Shown here in pieces: positions 22,789 through 33,960 of a DNA stretch of 64,000 bases (position 1 is the stretch's first letter; the number at the start of each line of letters is the position of its first letter). Both the position numbers and the translations under genes were made by a program. The notes below the pieces were generated by a model. That model was not told where the DNA came from. It ran no database searches and saw only the letters and a list, made by a program, of their open reading frames with translations. The DNA comes from Daphnia pulex (taxonomy: Eukaryota > Arthropoda > Branchiopoda > Diplostraca > Daphniidae), in NCBI RefSeq assembly GCF_021134715.1, contig NC_060021.1:806001-870000 (forward strand), written 5' to 3'.

Positions 22789-24685
22789 ATGTCGAGAGAA
22801 AAAACGGATGCCGACGAGCAGGAAAAGGAGCCGATGAACGTCGGAGATGTCCAGGAACTCCAGGAATCTCCTGATGGCCATCGGGTTGTCATGGAGAGGC
22901 AGCTGGGCCTGTTGGACGGAGTAGCCATGATCGTCGGAACGATCGTCGGCTCTGGCATCTTCATCAGTCCCAAAGGCGTCCTCCTCTCGGCCGGCTCTTC
23001 CGGATTGTCCATCATCATCTGGACGCTGTGCGGGTTCGTCTCCTTCGTCGGGGCCATCTGCTACGCCGAGCTGGGCACGATGATCGACCGATCGGGCGGC
23101 AACTACGCCTACCTGAGCGAGGCCTACGGACCCCTACCGTCCTTCATGTTCCTCTGGGCCTCGCTGCTCATTTTCATTCCCGTCACTAACGCCATCAATG
23201 CTCTGGCCTTTGCCAATTACCTGCTCCTGCCGCTGTGGGGCACTTGCCTTCCGTCGGAATTCGCCGTCCGGCTGGTGGCCGCCTTCGCCATCGCCTCCCT
23301 GTGCCTCATCAACTGCTGGAACGTCAACTGGTCGGCCAAATTGAGAAGCGTCTTTCTGGTGGCCAAAGTGGCCGCTCTGGCCCTGGTCATCGTCACCGGC
23401 ATCGCTTTTTACTTTGTCCAGGGACAAACTACACGCGGATTCCAGGAGCCGTTCGCCACAACGTCGACCGATCCCAGTTTGATCGCCTTGTCGTTCTACT
23501 CCGGCCTTTTTTCTTACGGCGGATGGTAATATCGACAATTTAATTTCTAAATTGATTACTATAATCCACTTATCGTTTCTAATTATCACAGGAATTGTTT
23601 GAATTTTGTGGTGGAAGAGCTGAAAGATCCTTACAAGAATTTGCCACGAGCTATTGGCATTTCTATGCCCATCATCACACTCGTTTACGCCATGGCCAAT
23701 GTGGCCTATCTCATCGTTTTGACTCCAGAGGAATTGCTTTCGTCCAACGCAGTGGCTGTGGTATAATATCTTATAACCTATACGTACACTTAAAATTATT
23801 ATTTTAAAGTCTATTAATTAATTAATTAATTGAAGAATTTGATTTAGACTTTTGGCGAGCGAGTCTACGGATCCCTAACGTGGATCGTGCAAATCCTAGT
23901 GGCCATGTCGGCACTGGGCTCTCTGCACTGCAACATTTTCAGCTCGTCTCGAATCTTTTTCGTCGGGGCTCGAAACGGCCACCTGCCCGGCGCTTTGGCC
24001 CTCATTAGTCTCAAGAATTTGACGCCCATTCCTGCCATTATTTTTATTGTACGTTTACTAAAGCTAATTTACGATTACCAAAACCAAATTGGAATTTTGG
24101 TAATAATTATTTGAATTTTTATTTCTATTAGGGAGGATTGGCGATCACCATGTTGATCGTTGGTGACGTTTACGTCCTTATTAATTACGTCATGTTCACC
24201 GATTCCGCATTCCTATTGGCCACCGTCTCCGGATTGTTGTGGCTTAGGTGGAAAAGGCCCGACGCTGTCCGACCTATTAAAGTAAAATTATTTTTTAAAA
24301 TTCTAAACTATTTAATTTATTTATTTACAATTTTATTTTTTTAAAAATGTTTATCTTAGGTTAATCTTGCCTACCCGATAGCTTTCATGGTGGTGTCCGT
24401 CTTTCTGGTCTGCCTGCCCATCATTTCAAATCCGGTTGGCGCCATAACGGCTATCGCAATTACCGCAACTGCCATACCAATCTTCTGCTTCTGTATAGCG
24501 TTCAAGCGCAAACCCACATGGATCTCATCTAGCAATAGTATACCAATCCTGATTTCAATATTTAATTTCTATTTATCAAATTTTAATATGATTTATTTTC
24601 AATTAAAAACGCAGGAAGATTCACCGCTGCGTGTCAAAAAGTATTTCTGGCCGTGCCGGAAGTTGCCAACGATAAGCAGTACTAG
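22789..24685 (+). CDS. SLC7-family amino-acid transporter light chain (y+LAT/LAT-like), copy 1
   Basis: Six exons: 22789-23525, 23592-23760, 23848-24048, 24132-24281, 24360-24537 and 24615-24685, giving 501 aa. The family forms heterodimers with the SLC3A2/4F2hc glycoprotein and exchanges large neutral or basic amino acids at the plasma membrane. The unwound first helix carries GSGIF (54-58). [10 protein letters not shown] follows in TM3. Cys153 in GTCLP sits where light chains form the disulfide to the heavy chain. [12 protein letters not shown] marks TM6. The C-terminus [10 protein letters not shown]... matches the second copy, which confirms the last small exon. Twelve membrane helices are expected. 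The large first exon is more GC-rich than its surroundings and fuses what are three exons in copy 2. Substrate choice cannot be read from sequence. Confidence 0.95.
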
Positions 24686-25386
24686 TTCATCAATCATCAC
24701 GCACATAATATCCAAATCAGTATACATGATAACAATTTTTATATTTGCCAATCAGTCATTAACACGAACATGTTGAAATTGTAAAGATTTTCGAGCTTAC
24801 AAGTGTTTTGAAACCAAGTAGAGCTTATCTTGATTGTCTAATAATGTAGTGATCAATTCATCACAGCTATAAAATGGGGAAAAGCCGACTGAATGAGGAA
24901 ATAGCCAATTTTGTCAAATGTCGTACACAAGTATATTTCTATTCACGAATACACATACCATTTTTGAGGCCTTACAACACTTCATTTAATTTCTATTTGA
25001 TTTCAAGCAACACATGCTATTTTACAATCAATAACAGGAAGAAGAAAGATAAGAGTTTAATTTTTGTGGTAAGTTTCTACAGGAAAAAAAATCTATACGA
25101 AACTTTTACCGAGCTCAAAAAACTGTAAAAATTGTTTCACTTCCCGTCTGCTTCAAAACGGAAATGCTGACTGAAGCCAGTCTGGCAGTTACACGTTAGA
25201 TTAACAAGAAAGCCCAGCCCACTACTGGCTGTCACGGCCACTGAACTCTGTCCACGTAGCCCACGTATAATAATCAAACAAAATTGGCTTAAAAAGATTA
25301 AAAATCAGCATACATAAATTAAATACAGCGTCTACATTTTTTAAAAAAATTCGAAGGTCAGTTCCTTTTCCAGCGAGGCTGATTGA

Positions 25387-25405
25387 CCAATGAACGAACG
25401 CCAAG
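25387..25405 (+). promoter_or_regulatory. ERSE-like site (CCAAT-N9-CCAAG)
   Basis: CCAAT at 25387-25391 is followed after exactly nine bases by CCAAG. The ER stress response element known from animals is CCAAT-N9-CCACG, so this differs at one position. It lies about 365 bp before the FKBP start codon. Confidence 0.35.
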
Positions 25406-25600
25406 TCGTGTTTCTTTTACCATTTCTTTCGTTTCACTTCCATTCGTTATTTTATCTGTGAGCTAGAATGCCAGTTCAGTCCAAAGACCTGTTGGCCTCA
25501 CGAATTCTGGTTTTTTAAAAGCTTGTTCCCACCCTTAGAATCAGCGGTAACCATGACAACTAATGCCGCCGGCTGTTGCCGATGGGTGGGGACACAAGTT

Positions 25601-25608
25601 TGACGTGG
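25601..25608 (+). promoter_or_regulatory. UPRE-like site TGACGTGG
   Basis: An exact match to the XBP1/ATF6-type unfolded-protein response element core TGACGTGG, about 145 bp upstream of the FKBP ATG. An 8-mer can occur by chance, but an ER chaperone gene is the expected place for it. Confidence 0.45.
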
Positions 25609-25751
25609 CTCTCGCCGATTAGAGCTGCTGGTCGAATGTTGGATAAGAGATTTTCCGTTTTTCCTTTCACTCCGTCGCTTGTCTGTGCGTAGTCATAAGT
25701 AGACGTTTGTTTCGGCGTTGTCCATTCCTTAGTTGCTTCCACATATTCAAA

Positions 25752-26727
25752 ATGAAGTTGTTACTGATTTCCTGCCTGTTCATCGTTGCTTCCACTTTTG
25801 CCGACGAACTGAAAATCGACGTAATTTCTGTACCTGACGCATGCGAATCCAAGTCGAAAAATGGTGACATCCTGTCAATGCACTACACCGGAACGTTGCT
25901 GGATGGCACTAAATTTGACTCCAGGTATGTAATTTCTTATTCTTGCACCAATCTTTCAGTGTGAAATTTATTCGTTTGTCCTGTTTTTTTGGCAGTTTGG
26001 ACCGCAACCAACCTTTCCAATTCCAGATTGGAGCTGGCCAAGTCATTAAAGGATGGGACCAGGTGACACTTTTTTGAAAATGTAACACAGTATTTGAAAA
26101 GTAACATGTTTTTCTTCATCAGGGCTTGCTGGACATGTGCGTTGGTGAAAAACGTAAACTGACTATCCCCGCAGAGCTGGGCTATGGAGATAAGGGAGCT
26201 GGAAACATCATTCCTGGCGGTATGACTGATTAAAGCGACTGCAACTGAATGAGTCATTCATGTTTACAAATCATTTAGGTGCCACACTGCTTTTCGATGT
26301 CGAGTTGATGGGCATCAACCAGGCCCCACCTCCCCAGAATGTTTTCAAACAGATTGACAGCGATTCCGACAACCAGTTGTCGAAAGAAGAGGTAAACATT
26401 TGGACTCTTTGTGTGCTCACTTGCTCATCAGCTATAATTGGTGTTGCTTATTTTCAATATTGGATTTGATTATTTATACTTTCAGTTGACTTGAGTGTGC
26501 TTCTTTTATTCATATGCTTATATGGGTTTAATTTTAAGGTGGCAGATTACATAAAAAAGCACATTCCCCCAACTGAGAAAGCTGAAGAGGTCCCTGCTGA
26601 AGAAGGAGCACCGCAGCAGCAAGATCCTCTCAAGATCACTGAAGAGATCTTCCAGCACGAAGATCACGACCGAGATGGCTACATCTCGTTCGAAGAGTTC
26701 TCCGGACCCAAGCACGATGAACTCTAA
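25752..26727 (+). CDS. Fkbp14: ER peptidyl-prolyl isomerase FKBP14-like, isoform with proximal last exon (212 aa)
   Basis: Catalyses proline cis-trans isomerisation in the ER lumen during folding of secreted proteins. Exons are 25752-25924, 25996-26062, 26123-26219, 26279-26391 and 26539-26727. Residues 1-17 are a signal peptide (cut after STFA). The FKBP domain spans about 20-125. All pocket residues known from FKBP12 are present at a constant offset of 19: Tyr45, Asp56, Phe65, Val74, Ile75, Trp78, Tyr101, Phe118. Two EF-hand loops follow, Asp139-Glu150 and Asp192-Glu203, and the protein ends in the ER-retention signal HDEL. Length and layout match vertebrate FKBP14 (about 211 aa). The first EF loop ends at the exon 4 boundary, so the last exon alone decides the second EF-hand. 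An AATAAA at 27004-27009 would end this isoform before the distal exon. Confidence 0.95.
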
Positions 26728-27003
26728 GTCTTCCATTCTCGCACACATTTGATCCAGTTTAAATCTCAGGTGTGATGATAGTTGTGTGCAGTACTTAGTT
26801 TTTTTTCTTTTGGGGAGGGAATTGGAACTTATTTTTTTTTCTTTGAATTTTTTTAAAAAATCCTCATGGGATCCAGGTGATGGGGTGTTGTTTTTGTTAA
26901 ACCAGATTATTATATCTTTCACGTTGCGATTCTCGTACTGAAGCTAATTTACTTAACAGAAGTAACTCGGCCCGACGAGGAATGTTGTACAAAGAAAACT
27001 AAT

Positions 27004-27009
27004 AATAAA
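27004..27009 (+). terminator. Poly(A) signal for the proximal FKBP14 isoform
   Basis: AATAAA about 280 nt after the stop of the proximal last exon and 175 nt before the distal last exon. Its use would exclude the distal exon, which fits alternative polyadenylation. Confidence 0.6.
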
Positions 27010-27184
27010 TCATGACGTCTGCTCATTCCAAAATCCTCATCTTCACCCATTGGCTAATTCCGTTTGGCATTGCACGCTTTTGTTTTCAAAGGAATGTGAT
27101 TGGTCTCGCTCAAATGTGTGGTTTTGAATTTTCAGTCTTTTTTAGATGGATCGGTTGAAAAACGTTGATATTTTTTTGTTACAG

Positions 27185-27364
27185 GTTCGAGCCCACTTTG
27201 ACAGACAAATTAACAAATTGAAAGTTGATGGCGCCTTTATTACAGACAAGATAGACGAAGACCACGCTCGTCTCGTGGAGCAAATATTTGAAACCGAAGA
27301 TAAAAATAACGACGGTTTCATTTCCCACGACGAATTCTCTGGACAGAAACATGACGAACTTTAA
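27185..27364 (+). CDS. Fkbp14: Alternative distal last exon of the FKBP14-like gene (isoform of 209 aa)
   Basis: After TTTTTTGTTACAG, this 60-codon segment is open in the phase that follows exon 4 (26391). It encodes a linker, a second EF-hand loop (DKNNDGFISHDE, residues 189-200 of the joined protein) and SGQKHDEL with a stop. It parallels the proximal last exon in length, EF-hand and HDEL, but the linker is different: KLKVDGAFITDK instead of the Pro/Glu/Gln-rich one. The two look mutually exclusive, since each carries its own stop. An ATTAAA at 27520-27525 is a candidate poly(A) signal. The alternative reading, a decayed exon copy, is unlikely because frame, EF residues and retention signal are all intact. 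Confidence 0.85.
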   Translation, partial: VRAHFDRQINKLKVDGAFITDKIDEDHARLVEQIFETEDKNNDGFISHDEFSGQKHDEL

Positions 27365-27715
27365 TAGAAACATTTTTTTTTGTCGAATTTAATTTGAGCG
27401 AATGCCGCTATAAGTGCCAACCTCGTTCAAGAGGCGACTGTAGCATTCCCAACATTCCACCACATTTATGTGGTTATTTTTATTTGTATTTGTAAGTGTG
27501 TTCAACAGCTGGAGATGGAATTAAACTGGTTTCTGTTTTAACTACTTAATTACAATCTAAATAATTCCAAGTAAGTCTTTTGTGTAAACAGACTATATTT
27601 TTTTAGATTTACGTCAAAACATTTTATTTAAGTACTTTACGTTTACCTTTTACACAATCCGACTTCCAACACTTTATAGTTATAATTTAGATTTTTATTC
27701 ACTTCCTTGTATAAA

Positions 27716-27721
27716 TTTATT
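27716..27721 (-). terminator. Poly(A) signal of transporter copy 2
   Basis: AATAAA on the minus strand, about 170 nt after the copy 2 stop codon at 27889-27887. It lies between the convergent ends of this gene and the FKBP gene. Confidence 0.55.
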
Positions 27722-27886
27722 ATGAAATATCACTTTCATTAGATGCACGCGATGATACAGGTTTCCACATAACGACCGCGTTTAAAAGAATGGAAAGCAG
27801 TCGTTCAAAACAAACCAGGATCGGGGTTTCAAAAGCCGCGAAAATGAGCTTTTTGAATTCATTGAAATTGCGGAAATTTCTTCCGT

Positions 27887-30079
27887 TCAGTAAGTCTTGC
27901 TTCCGGCGTTTTCCGGGACGGCTAGGAATATTTTCTGGCACAGCAAAGTGAATTTATCTGCAAAAGAAATGTAAAAAAAAAAAAAAATTATCGAGCGGTT
28001 ATTAAGAACTGGGGGATAATTAATACTGCTGGTCGATGAGAGCCACTTGGGTTTCTTCTTCCAGGCGATGCAAAAGTAGAAAACTGGAACGGCGGTAATG
28101 GTGATTCCGACGGCCGTGACGACTTCCATCAGACTGGAAAAAATGGGAAAGCACACCAGAAAGATGGAGACCGCGAAAAACGCTATCGGGTACACCAAAC
28201 TCACCTGGGCACAAACCGAAAATAAATTAAAAAAAACAAACGTCTATACCAACTAACTAATCAAAATTACTTTAATAGGTCGAGCGGCGTTTGGTCTCGT
28301 TCGCCTGAGCCACAAGAGTCCGCCAACAGCGGCCGCTACGAACGTGGCCTCCACAAAGGAGGTGTAATTAATCAACACGTAGACGTCGGTCACGACGAGC
28401 ATCACCATAGTTAATCCACCCTAGAAAATCGACTATAATTATTTGCCAATTTAAAATGAATAAAATTCAAATTGACCATGAACAGGATGGAAGGAATCGG
28501 CGTGAGATTGTTGATGCTAATCAGCGCTATCGAGCCCGGAAGGTGTCCATTGCGGGCGCCGACGAAGAAGATGCGCGACGAGCTAAAGATGCTACTGTGC
28601 AAGGTGCCCAAAGCGGAAATAGCCACCAGCAACTGAATGACCCAGGTGAACGAACTGTACACACGATCGCCAAACGTCTGAATTCAAATAAATACATATG
28701 TGTGTTAAGTCATCAAGGACTCATCGCGGTTGGAAATAACTGTGTTGGACAAACCACTGCGACGGCGGAGGAATCTAATATCTCTTCGGGCGTTAACACG
28801 ATCAAGTAAGCCACGTTGGTCATGACGTACACAACCGTGATGATGGGCATCGAGATCAATATAGCCCGCGGAAGATTTCTAAATTTAAAAATTACGTAAC
28901 AAAATTCATTTTCGATTAAAAATAATAATACTTGTTTGGTTCCCGCACTTCTTCGGCGACGAAATTCAAACAATTCCTGCATTGCGCAATAATAAACGAA
29001 TATGGATGAGAAAATTGAATTCAATCAATTTGTATAGGGTCCATTAACTTTTACCATCCAGCATAAGAAAAGAGTCCCGAATAAAACGACAAGGCGATCA
29101 AACTGGGATCGGTGGACGTGTTGCGGAAGGGTTCCTGAAATCCCCGACTTTCACCTTGGAGAAAGTAAGCGACGCCTCCGGTGGTTATAATGAGCCCCAA
29201 GGCAATGACTTTAGCCGCCATGAATACGGTTTGCAATTTGGCGACCCAGCGCATGTTACAGCAATTGATGAAAGCTAGTACGCCTAATATAATCATATAT
29301 AAGAGAAAATGTAGTAAACAAAATTTTGGTATCAGCAATTTGGGCGATATGAATTTTAATACCGACGGCAAAGGCGGCGAGTAGTCGGACGGCTGAATCC
29401 GACGGTGGGCAAGTGCCCCATATCGGTTGGAGGATGTAATTGGCGAAGGCCAAGGCTATAATAGCGTTTGATACAGGAATGATGATGAGCACAGCTGCCC
29501 ACAAATAGAGAAAGGCCGGCAAAGGACCGTAGGCTTCGCCCAAGTATGCGTAATCGCCGCCCGAGGAATTTATCATGGTTCCTGTTAATCCGTTTGTAGA
29601 TATTTGTTAAAAATAATAACAAAAATGTGACCATGTCTACTACAATAATCTTTTAAAAAAAATAAAGATAAGGGGCGGGTTTTTTTTTGTCATTTTGCGC
29701 AGAACAAAAAATCGGGAATGGGTGCGCAATTTAAAAATGCATATAGCGCTCCCCACCTCCCGCTAAGTTATTGACATTAAAAGGGAGAAGGCGTATTTTA
29801 AATACCTAATTCAGCGTAGCATATGGCACCGACAGACGAAACGAGTCCGCACAACGCCCACACAATAATGGACAATCCGGCAGATCCTGTCGACTGGAGG
29901 ACACCTTTCGGGCTTATGAAGATACCGGATCCAACAATAGATCCAACGATCATGGCTATGCCATTCATTAAACCTAATTGGCGTTCCATCGTTACCTTGT
30001 TGTTGTTACTCGCATCACCGCCGTTTTGAGTCATCGGCGAGTGCTCTTCTTGCTCCTCTTCTCTGGAGACTTTAGGCAT
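27887..30079 (-). CDS. SLC7-family amino-acid transporter light chain, copy 2
   Basis: Nine exons read from the minus strand: 30079-29806, 29581-29363, 29283-29055, 28976-28932, 28878-28755, 28677-28477, 28420-28271, 28204-28027 and 27957-27887; 496 aa. It has the same layout as copy 1: GSGIF at 50-54, heavy-chain cysteine Cys149 in [19 protein letters not shown], and a C-terminal [11 protein letters not shown]. Exons for residues after TM6 have identical lengths in both copies (201, 150, 178 and 71 nt). Copy 2 has three introns that copy 1 lacks, after YAELG, within AAFAVG and at EPNK/NLPR. Some donors are weak (GTCAAT after exon 6, GTTTGT after exon 5). The N-terminal ~30 residues differ fully from copy 1. 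It is probably functional, since every splice join keeps the frame. Confidence 0.95.
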
Positions 30080-31216
30080 TTTGAACGAATACGAAGTTGA
30101 CAAAACGCAGGAACCACACACACACACACAGGTCACAATTTGCGTGTCCTATTTTTTGACGACGTTTTCGGTTGCTACTTTTTTTCCCTGGAATAAAACG
30201 ACGTTGATGCAACTCTATATGTCCGCAAGACAATTTGATGCACTACAAATAAGCTACAAATGTAGTTAGTCCAAAGAAATTGTCAGGAAACAATAAGCGA
30301 TTTAGGAAGCCACTGTGTCAAACCTTGGAATAATAAGAGGATATCGGAGGAAATACTGAAAGTGTTACTACTCTGGAACACGTGCCGAAACGAATGAATG
30401 TGCGTGATGTAATATTTTAACTACTGGTACTGGCTCTATGGGCAAATTATTCGGAAGGTTTTCTTAGTGACTGTATGCTATAAGTTGATTAATTTCGCGC
30501 TAGATGGCTTATGTAGAAAGAAAGAGAAAGTTATTACAAAAAAATGAAAAAAATTAGATTGTGTCAAACGAGAAAAGTAGCAGACGTGATGACCCAGTTT
30601 TCACTCGATCCAGGCCAAAACGCCCCTCCCTATACAGTTAACGATGAAAACATTTAACAAACAATTAACGACAGTATTACTTGATTTCCTAACAGAACTT
30701 GCAATTTGGGAGAAAAATTAAAATAAACAATACAAAATAAGAATTGAGACATTATGAAGCTATGGCGGTCTCACAATAGCAAGGGCGGCGCTACCGCACC
30801 TTTTCATTAAATAGCCTTTTACTCAAATTTAAAAAAAAGGAACATAATTTTAAATATGTTACGTTCATAACTCATAAGTTCATAACGGAAAACCAACTCA
30901 GTGTTGCAACACTCCGACAGCCACAACAGCGCAATCTCGAAATCACATCCGTCTAATTTTTGAAACGGAAACCATGTTCTCCCATATCGTTGCAACGTAT
31001 TAAACAATCAATCATTTTAACACAAACCATAAACCACAAATTCAAGTGATTGCATTACCAACCTTTTGTCAAATTAGTCAATCATTTTATTAGCCTACTA
31101 TAAGCCTCCTGTCGATATGCATATAGAATACTGACTTCACCTCCTAGCTTTTCACTTGTTTTCTGAAGTTTAACCTGTAGGTAATGCAGTTGAGCGTCAA
31201 TTCTTCAATCTAAACC
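30080..31216. other. Intergenic region upstream of two divergent genes
   Basis: This lies between the starts of transporter copy 2 (leftward) and the repeat-protein gene (rightward). A short CA microsatellite occurs at about 30115-30131. From about 30890 onward the sequence is similar to 34480-34812, the upstream region of the paralogous peptide gene, so the promoter was duplicated with the gene. A shared block CAGTTGAGCGTCAA lies 30 nt before the ATG and could hold the transcription start. Confidence 0.6.
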
Positions 31217-33960
31217 ATGAACTTCTCATCTCTCAAATTGGTAGGTAAACTAGAATTCGAAACTAACCAAACATTTGAAGGTTGAAAGTGAAAAAAAACT
31301 CTCGGTTTGTTCAAATAAGAATACAAATAATTAATGAAACAAGAAAAACCCACATTATTATGCGTACAATGTATAATAGGCTCTAGATATTTGACAGCAC
31401 TTTTTAAAATGAAATAAACTCGTTTTCACAGGTACTGATGGTGCTGTCCACCATTCTTCTTGAAAATACACAGATCTGTTATACTCGAAAAATGGCACGC
31501 CAACATTTCGCACCCCAAGAATTTTTTACACGCCAAGATATCGCACCACAAGATACGAATCCCCAAGAAGTAGAGCCCCAAGTAGTGGATCCTAACGTTG
31601 TAGTACCTCAAGAAAATCCAAGTAAGAAAAATTATCGGTCTGGATCTTTAGACCTAGTTGGTTATAATATATAAGAGCCAATTTCGTTTAAGATCATCAT
31701 ATTATTATCACGCAGTCGCACGCAGTCAAGTTATCTCGTTACGACCGCGTCCCACCAAGTTGTCTTCAATAAAAGATCTTATTGTTTTACGTAAAAACTG
31801 TAGATAATCAGATTGAGATTATACTGATTTTCTATACAATAATAATTCGCACGAACTATGTAAAAAATGCATAGAATAGATATTCGTCAAAACCTAAAAA
31901 CTTTAGAAATTTGTGTGTAGTTGTAAATATAAAAAATAAAATCCAGACTGTTAATTCTCAAATAATGACATCCTAATTAGATACACCCCAAGACGTAACA
32001 TCACAGGATGCTGTTCCACCCCAAAATGTTGCGCCCCAAGAAGTGGCACCCCAAGATGTGACTCCCGAAGTCGTGACACCCCAAAATGTAATACCCCAAG
32101 ACGTGACATCTCAAGAAGCAAAACCTCAAGATGTGACACCCCAATTTGTAGTACCTAACGTTGTAGTACCTCAAGAAAATCCAGGTAAGAGAGATCATTT
32201 GTTATAGGCCTAAAATAATATAATTGGTTTAGAACCAATTTAGCAGGTTTAAGGTCATATCACGTCAATACCTCGGTGCGATCGTCCCATTTGTGTCTCA
32301 AATAATTGAGGCTAAGATTTTGTTTTCCGTATGAAGCCGTAGATAATCAGATTATTGATATTACTGATTCTCTAATCTCTATACATCATATAATCCGCAT
32401 ATAATAAAATCCGCATCAAATATATAATTACGTATAGAATATTCGTCAACCCTATAAAAACTTTGAAATTATATGAACAAAATAATTCAATTTAGGCACC
32501 CAAGATGTGGCACCTCAAGACGTGACGACACAAAATATGCCACCCCAAGATGTAACAGTTCCACCCCAAGATGTGACTCCCGAAGTCGTGACTCCCGAAG
32601 TCGTGACTCCCGAAGTCGTGACTCCCCAAAATGTAATACCCCAAGACGTGACATCTCAAGATGCAAAACCTCAAGATGTGACACCCCAATTTGTAGTACC
32701 TAACGTTGTAGTACCTCAAGAAAATCCAGGTAAGAGAGATCATTTGTTATAGGCCTACAATAATATAATTGGTTTAGAACCAATTTAGCAGGTTTAAGGT
32801 AATATCACGTCAATACCGTACCTCGGTGCGACCGTCCCATTTGTGTCTCAAATAATTGAGGCTAAGATTTTGTTTTCCGTATGAAACCGTAGATAATCAG
32901 ATTATTGAGATTACTGATACTCTAAACATCATATAATAATTCGCATCAAATATATAAATACGTAGAATATTAGTCAACCCTATAAAAACTTTGAAATTAT
33001 ATGAAAAAATAATTCAATTTAGGCACCCAAGATGTGGCACCTCAAGACGTGACGACACAAAATATGCCACCCCAAGATGTGACAGTTCCACCCCAAGATG
33101 TGACACCCCAAGTCGTGACTCCCCAAAATGATGTGATACCCCAAGACGTGACCTCTCAAGATGTGACAGCGCCCCAAGTTGTAATACCTCAAGATGTCAC
33201 ACCCCAAGTTGTAGTACCTAATGTTGTAGTAGGCCTACCTCAAGAAAATCCAAGTAAGAGAGATCATTTGTCACTATAGGCCTACAATTTATTGGTTTAG
33301 AACCCATTTAGGTTAATAACCCATTTGTCAGGCAACTTAGAAATAATATGAAAATTATAATTCAATTCAGACTGTTAATTCTCAATTAATGATACCCTAA
33401 GATGTTACACCCCAAGGTGTGACACCACCTGCAAATGTAACACCCGAAGCTGTGACACCACCTGCAAATGTAACACCCGAAGCTGTGACACCACCTGCAA
33501 ATGTAACACCCGAAGCTGTGACACCCCAAGTTCCAGGACCCCAAGTTCCGGTACCAGTACCGGTTCCCCAAGTTCCGGTACCAGTACCGGTTCCCCAAGT
33601 TCCGGTACCAGTACCGGTTCCCCAAGTTCCGGTACCCCAAGTTCCGATTCCTCCCGTAGTGCATCAAGTAAACTCAAGTAAGAAAGGGAATAAATCATTA
33701 TATGAATATTAGAGATATATATTTACGAGGTGTGAATGGAACTTCAGGCATTAGCCTACATTTAAATATACGTCAATCATTTTACATTTTTTCCAGTGGC
33801 AGGATGTTTTTGGAGTGGAACATCCCCATTTTGTGCTGGACATTGTGGCCGATTTTATAAAACCATTGCTTCAGACAAAAGTGGAGACGGAAAAAGATGT
33901 TTAACAGGAACAAAGAGGCTGTGTTGTCCTGGAACTGCTGCGTTGCTGAGATCACGTTGA
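31217..33960 (+). CDS. Secreted Pro/Gln/Val-repeat protein with a C-terminal six-cysteine module (440 aa)
   Basis: Seven exons: 31217-31240, 31432-31621, 31981-32184, 32496-32729, 33023-33253, 33402-33677 and 33797-33960; together a clean 440-aa frame. Exons 1-2 give a signal peptide (MNFSSLKLVLMVLSTILLEN). Exons 2-6 encode low-complexity repeats of the type PQDVTPQ and, in exon 6, TPPANVTPEAV x3 and PQVPVPVPV x3. Exon 7 encodes a compact module starting GCFWSGTSPFC with spacing C-x8-C-x3-C-x17-C-x7-CC. Exons 3-6 all begin and end in phase 1, so they can be added or lost without frameshift. Modules starting GTAPFC-like occur in uncharacterised invertebrate proteins. I know no assigned function. 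The layout suggests an extracellular matrix, mucous or defence protein (inference). Confidence 0.85.
31981..33253 (+). repeat. Tandem exon-intron duplication within the repeat-protein gene
   Basis: Exons 3, 4 and 5 start at 31981, 32496 and 33023 (steps of about 515 and 527 bp). Not only the exons but the introns after exons 3 and 4 are nearly identical, with the same GTAAGAGAGATCATTTG start and AATTCAATTTAG end before exons 4 and 5. This marks recent duplication of whole exon-intron units. Confidence 0.9.
33421..33621 (+). repeat. Two coding minisatellites in exon 6
   Basis: Three copies of a 33-bp unit (encoding TPPANVTPEAV) at about 33421-33519 are followed by three copies of a 27-bp unit (encoding PQVPVPVPV) at about 33541-33621. 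Both periods are multiples of three, so copy-number change keeps the frame. Confidence 0.9.

Larger units (their letters stand above)
24686..25751. other. Transporter 3' flank and FKBP upstream region
   Basis: The left part is AT-rich 3' flank of the transporter. The right part is the upstream region and 5' leader of the FKBP gene, including two stress-response-like sites. No other gene is visible. Confidence 0.6.
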
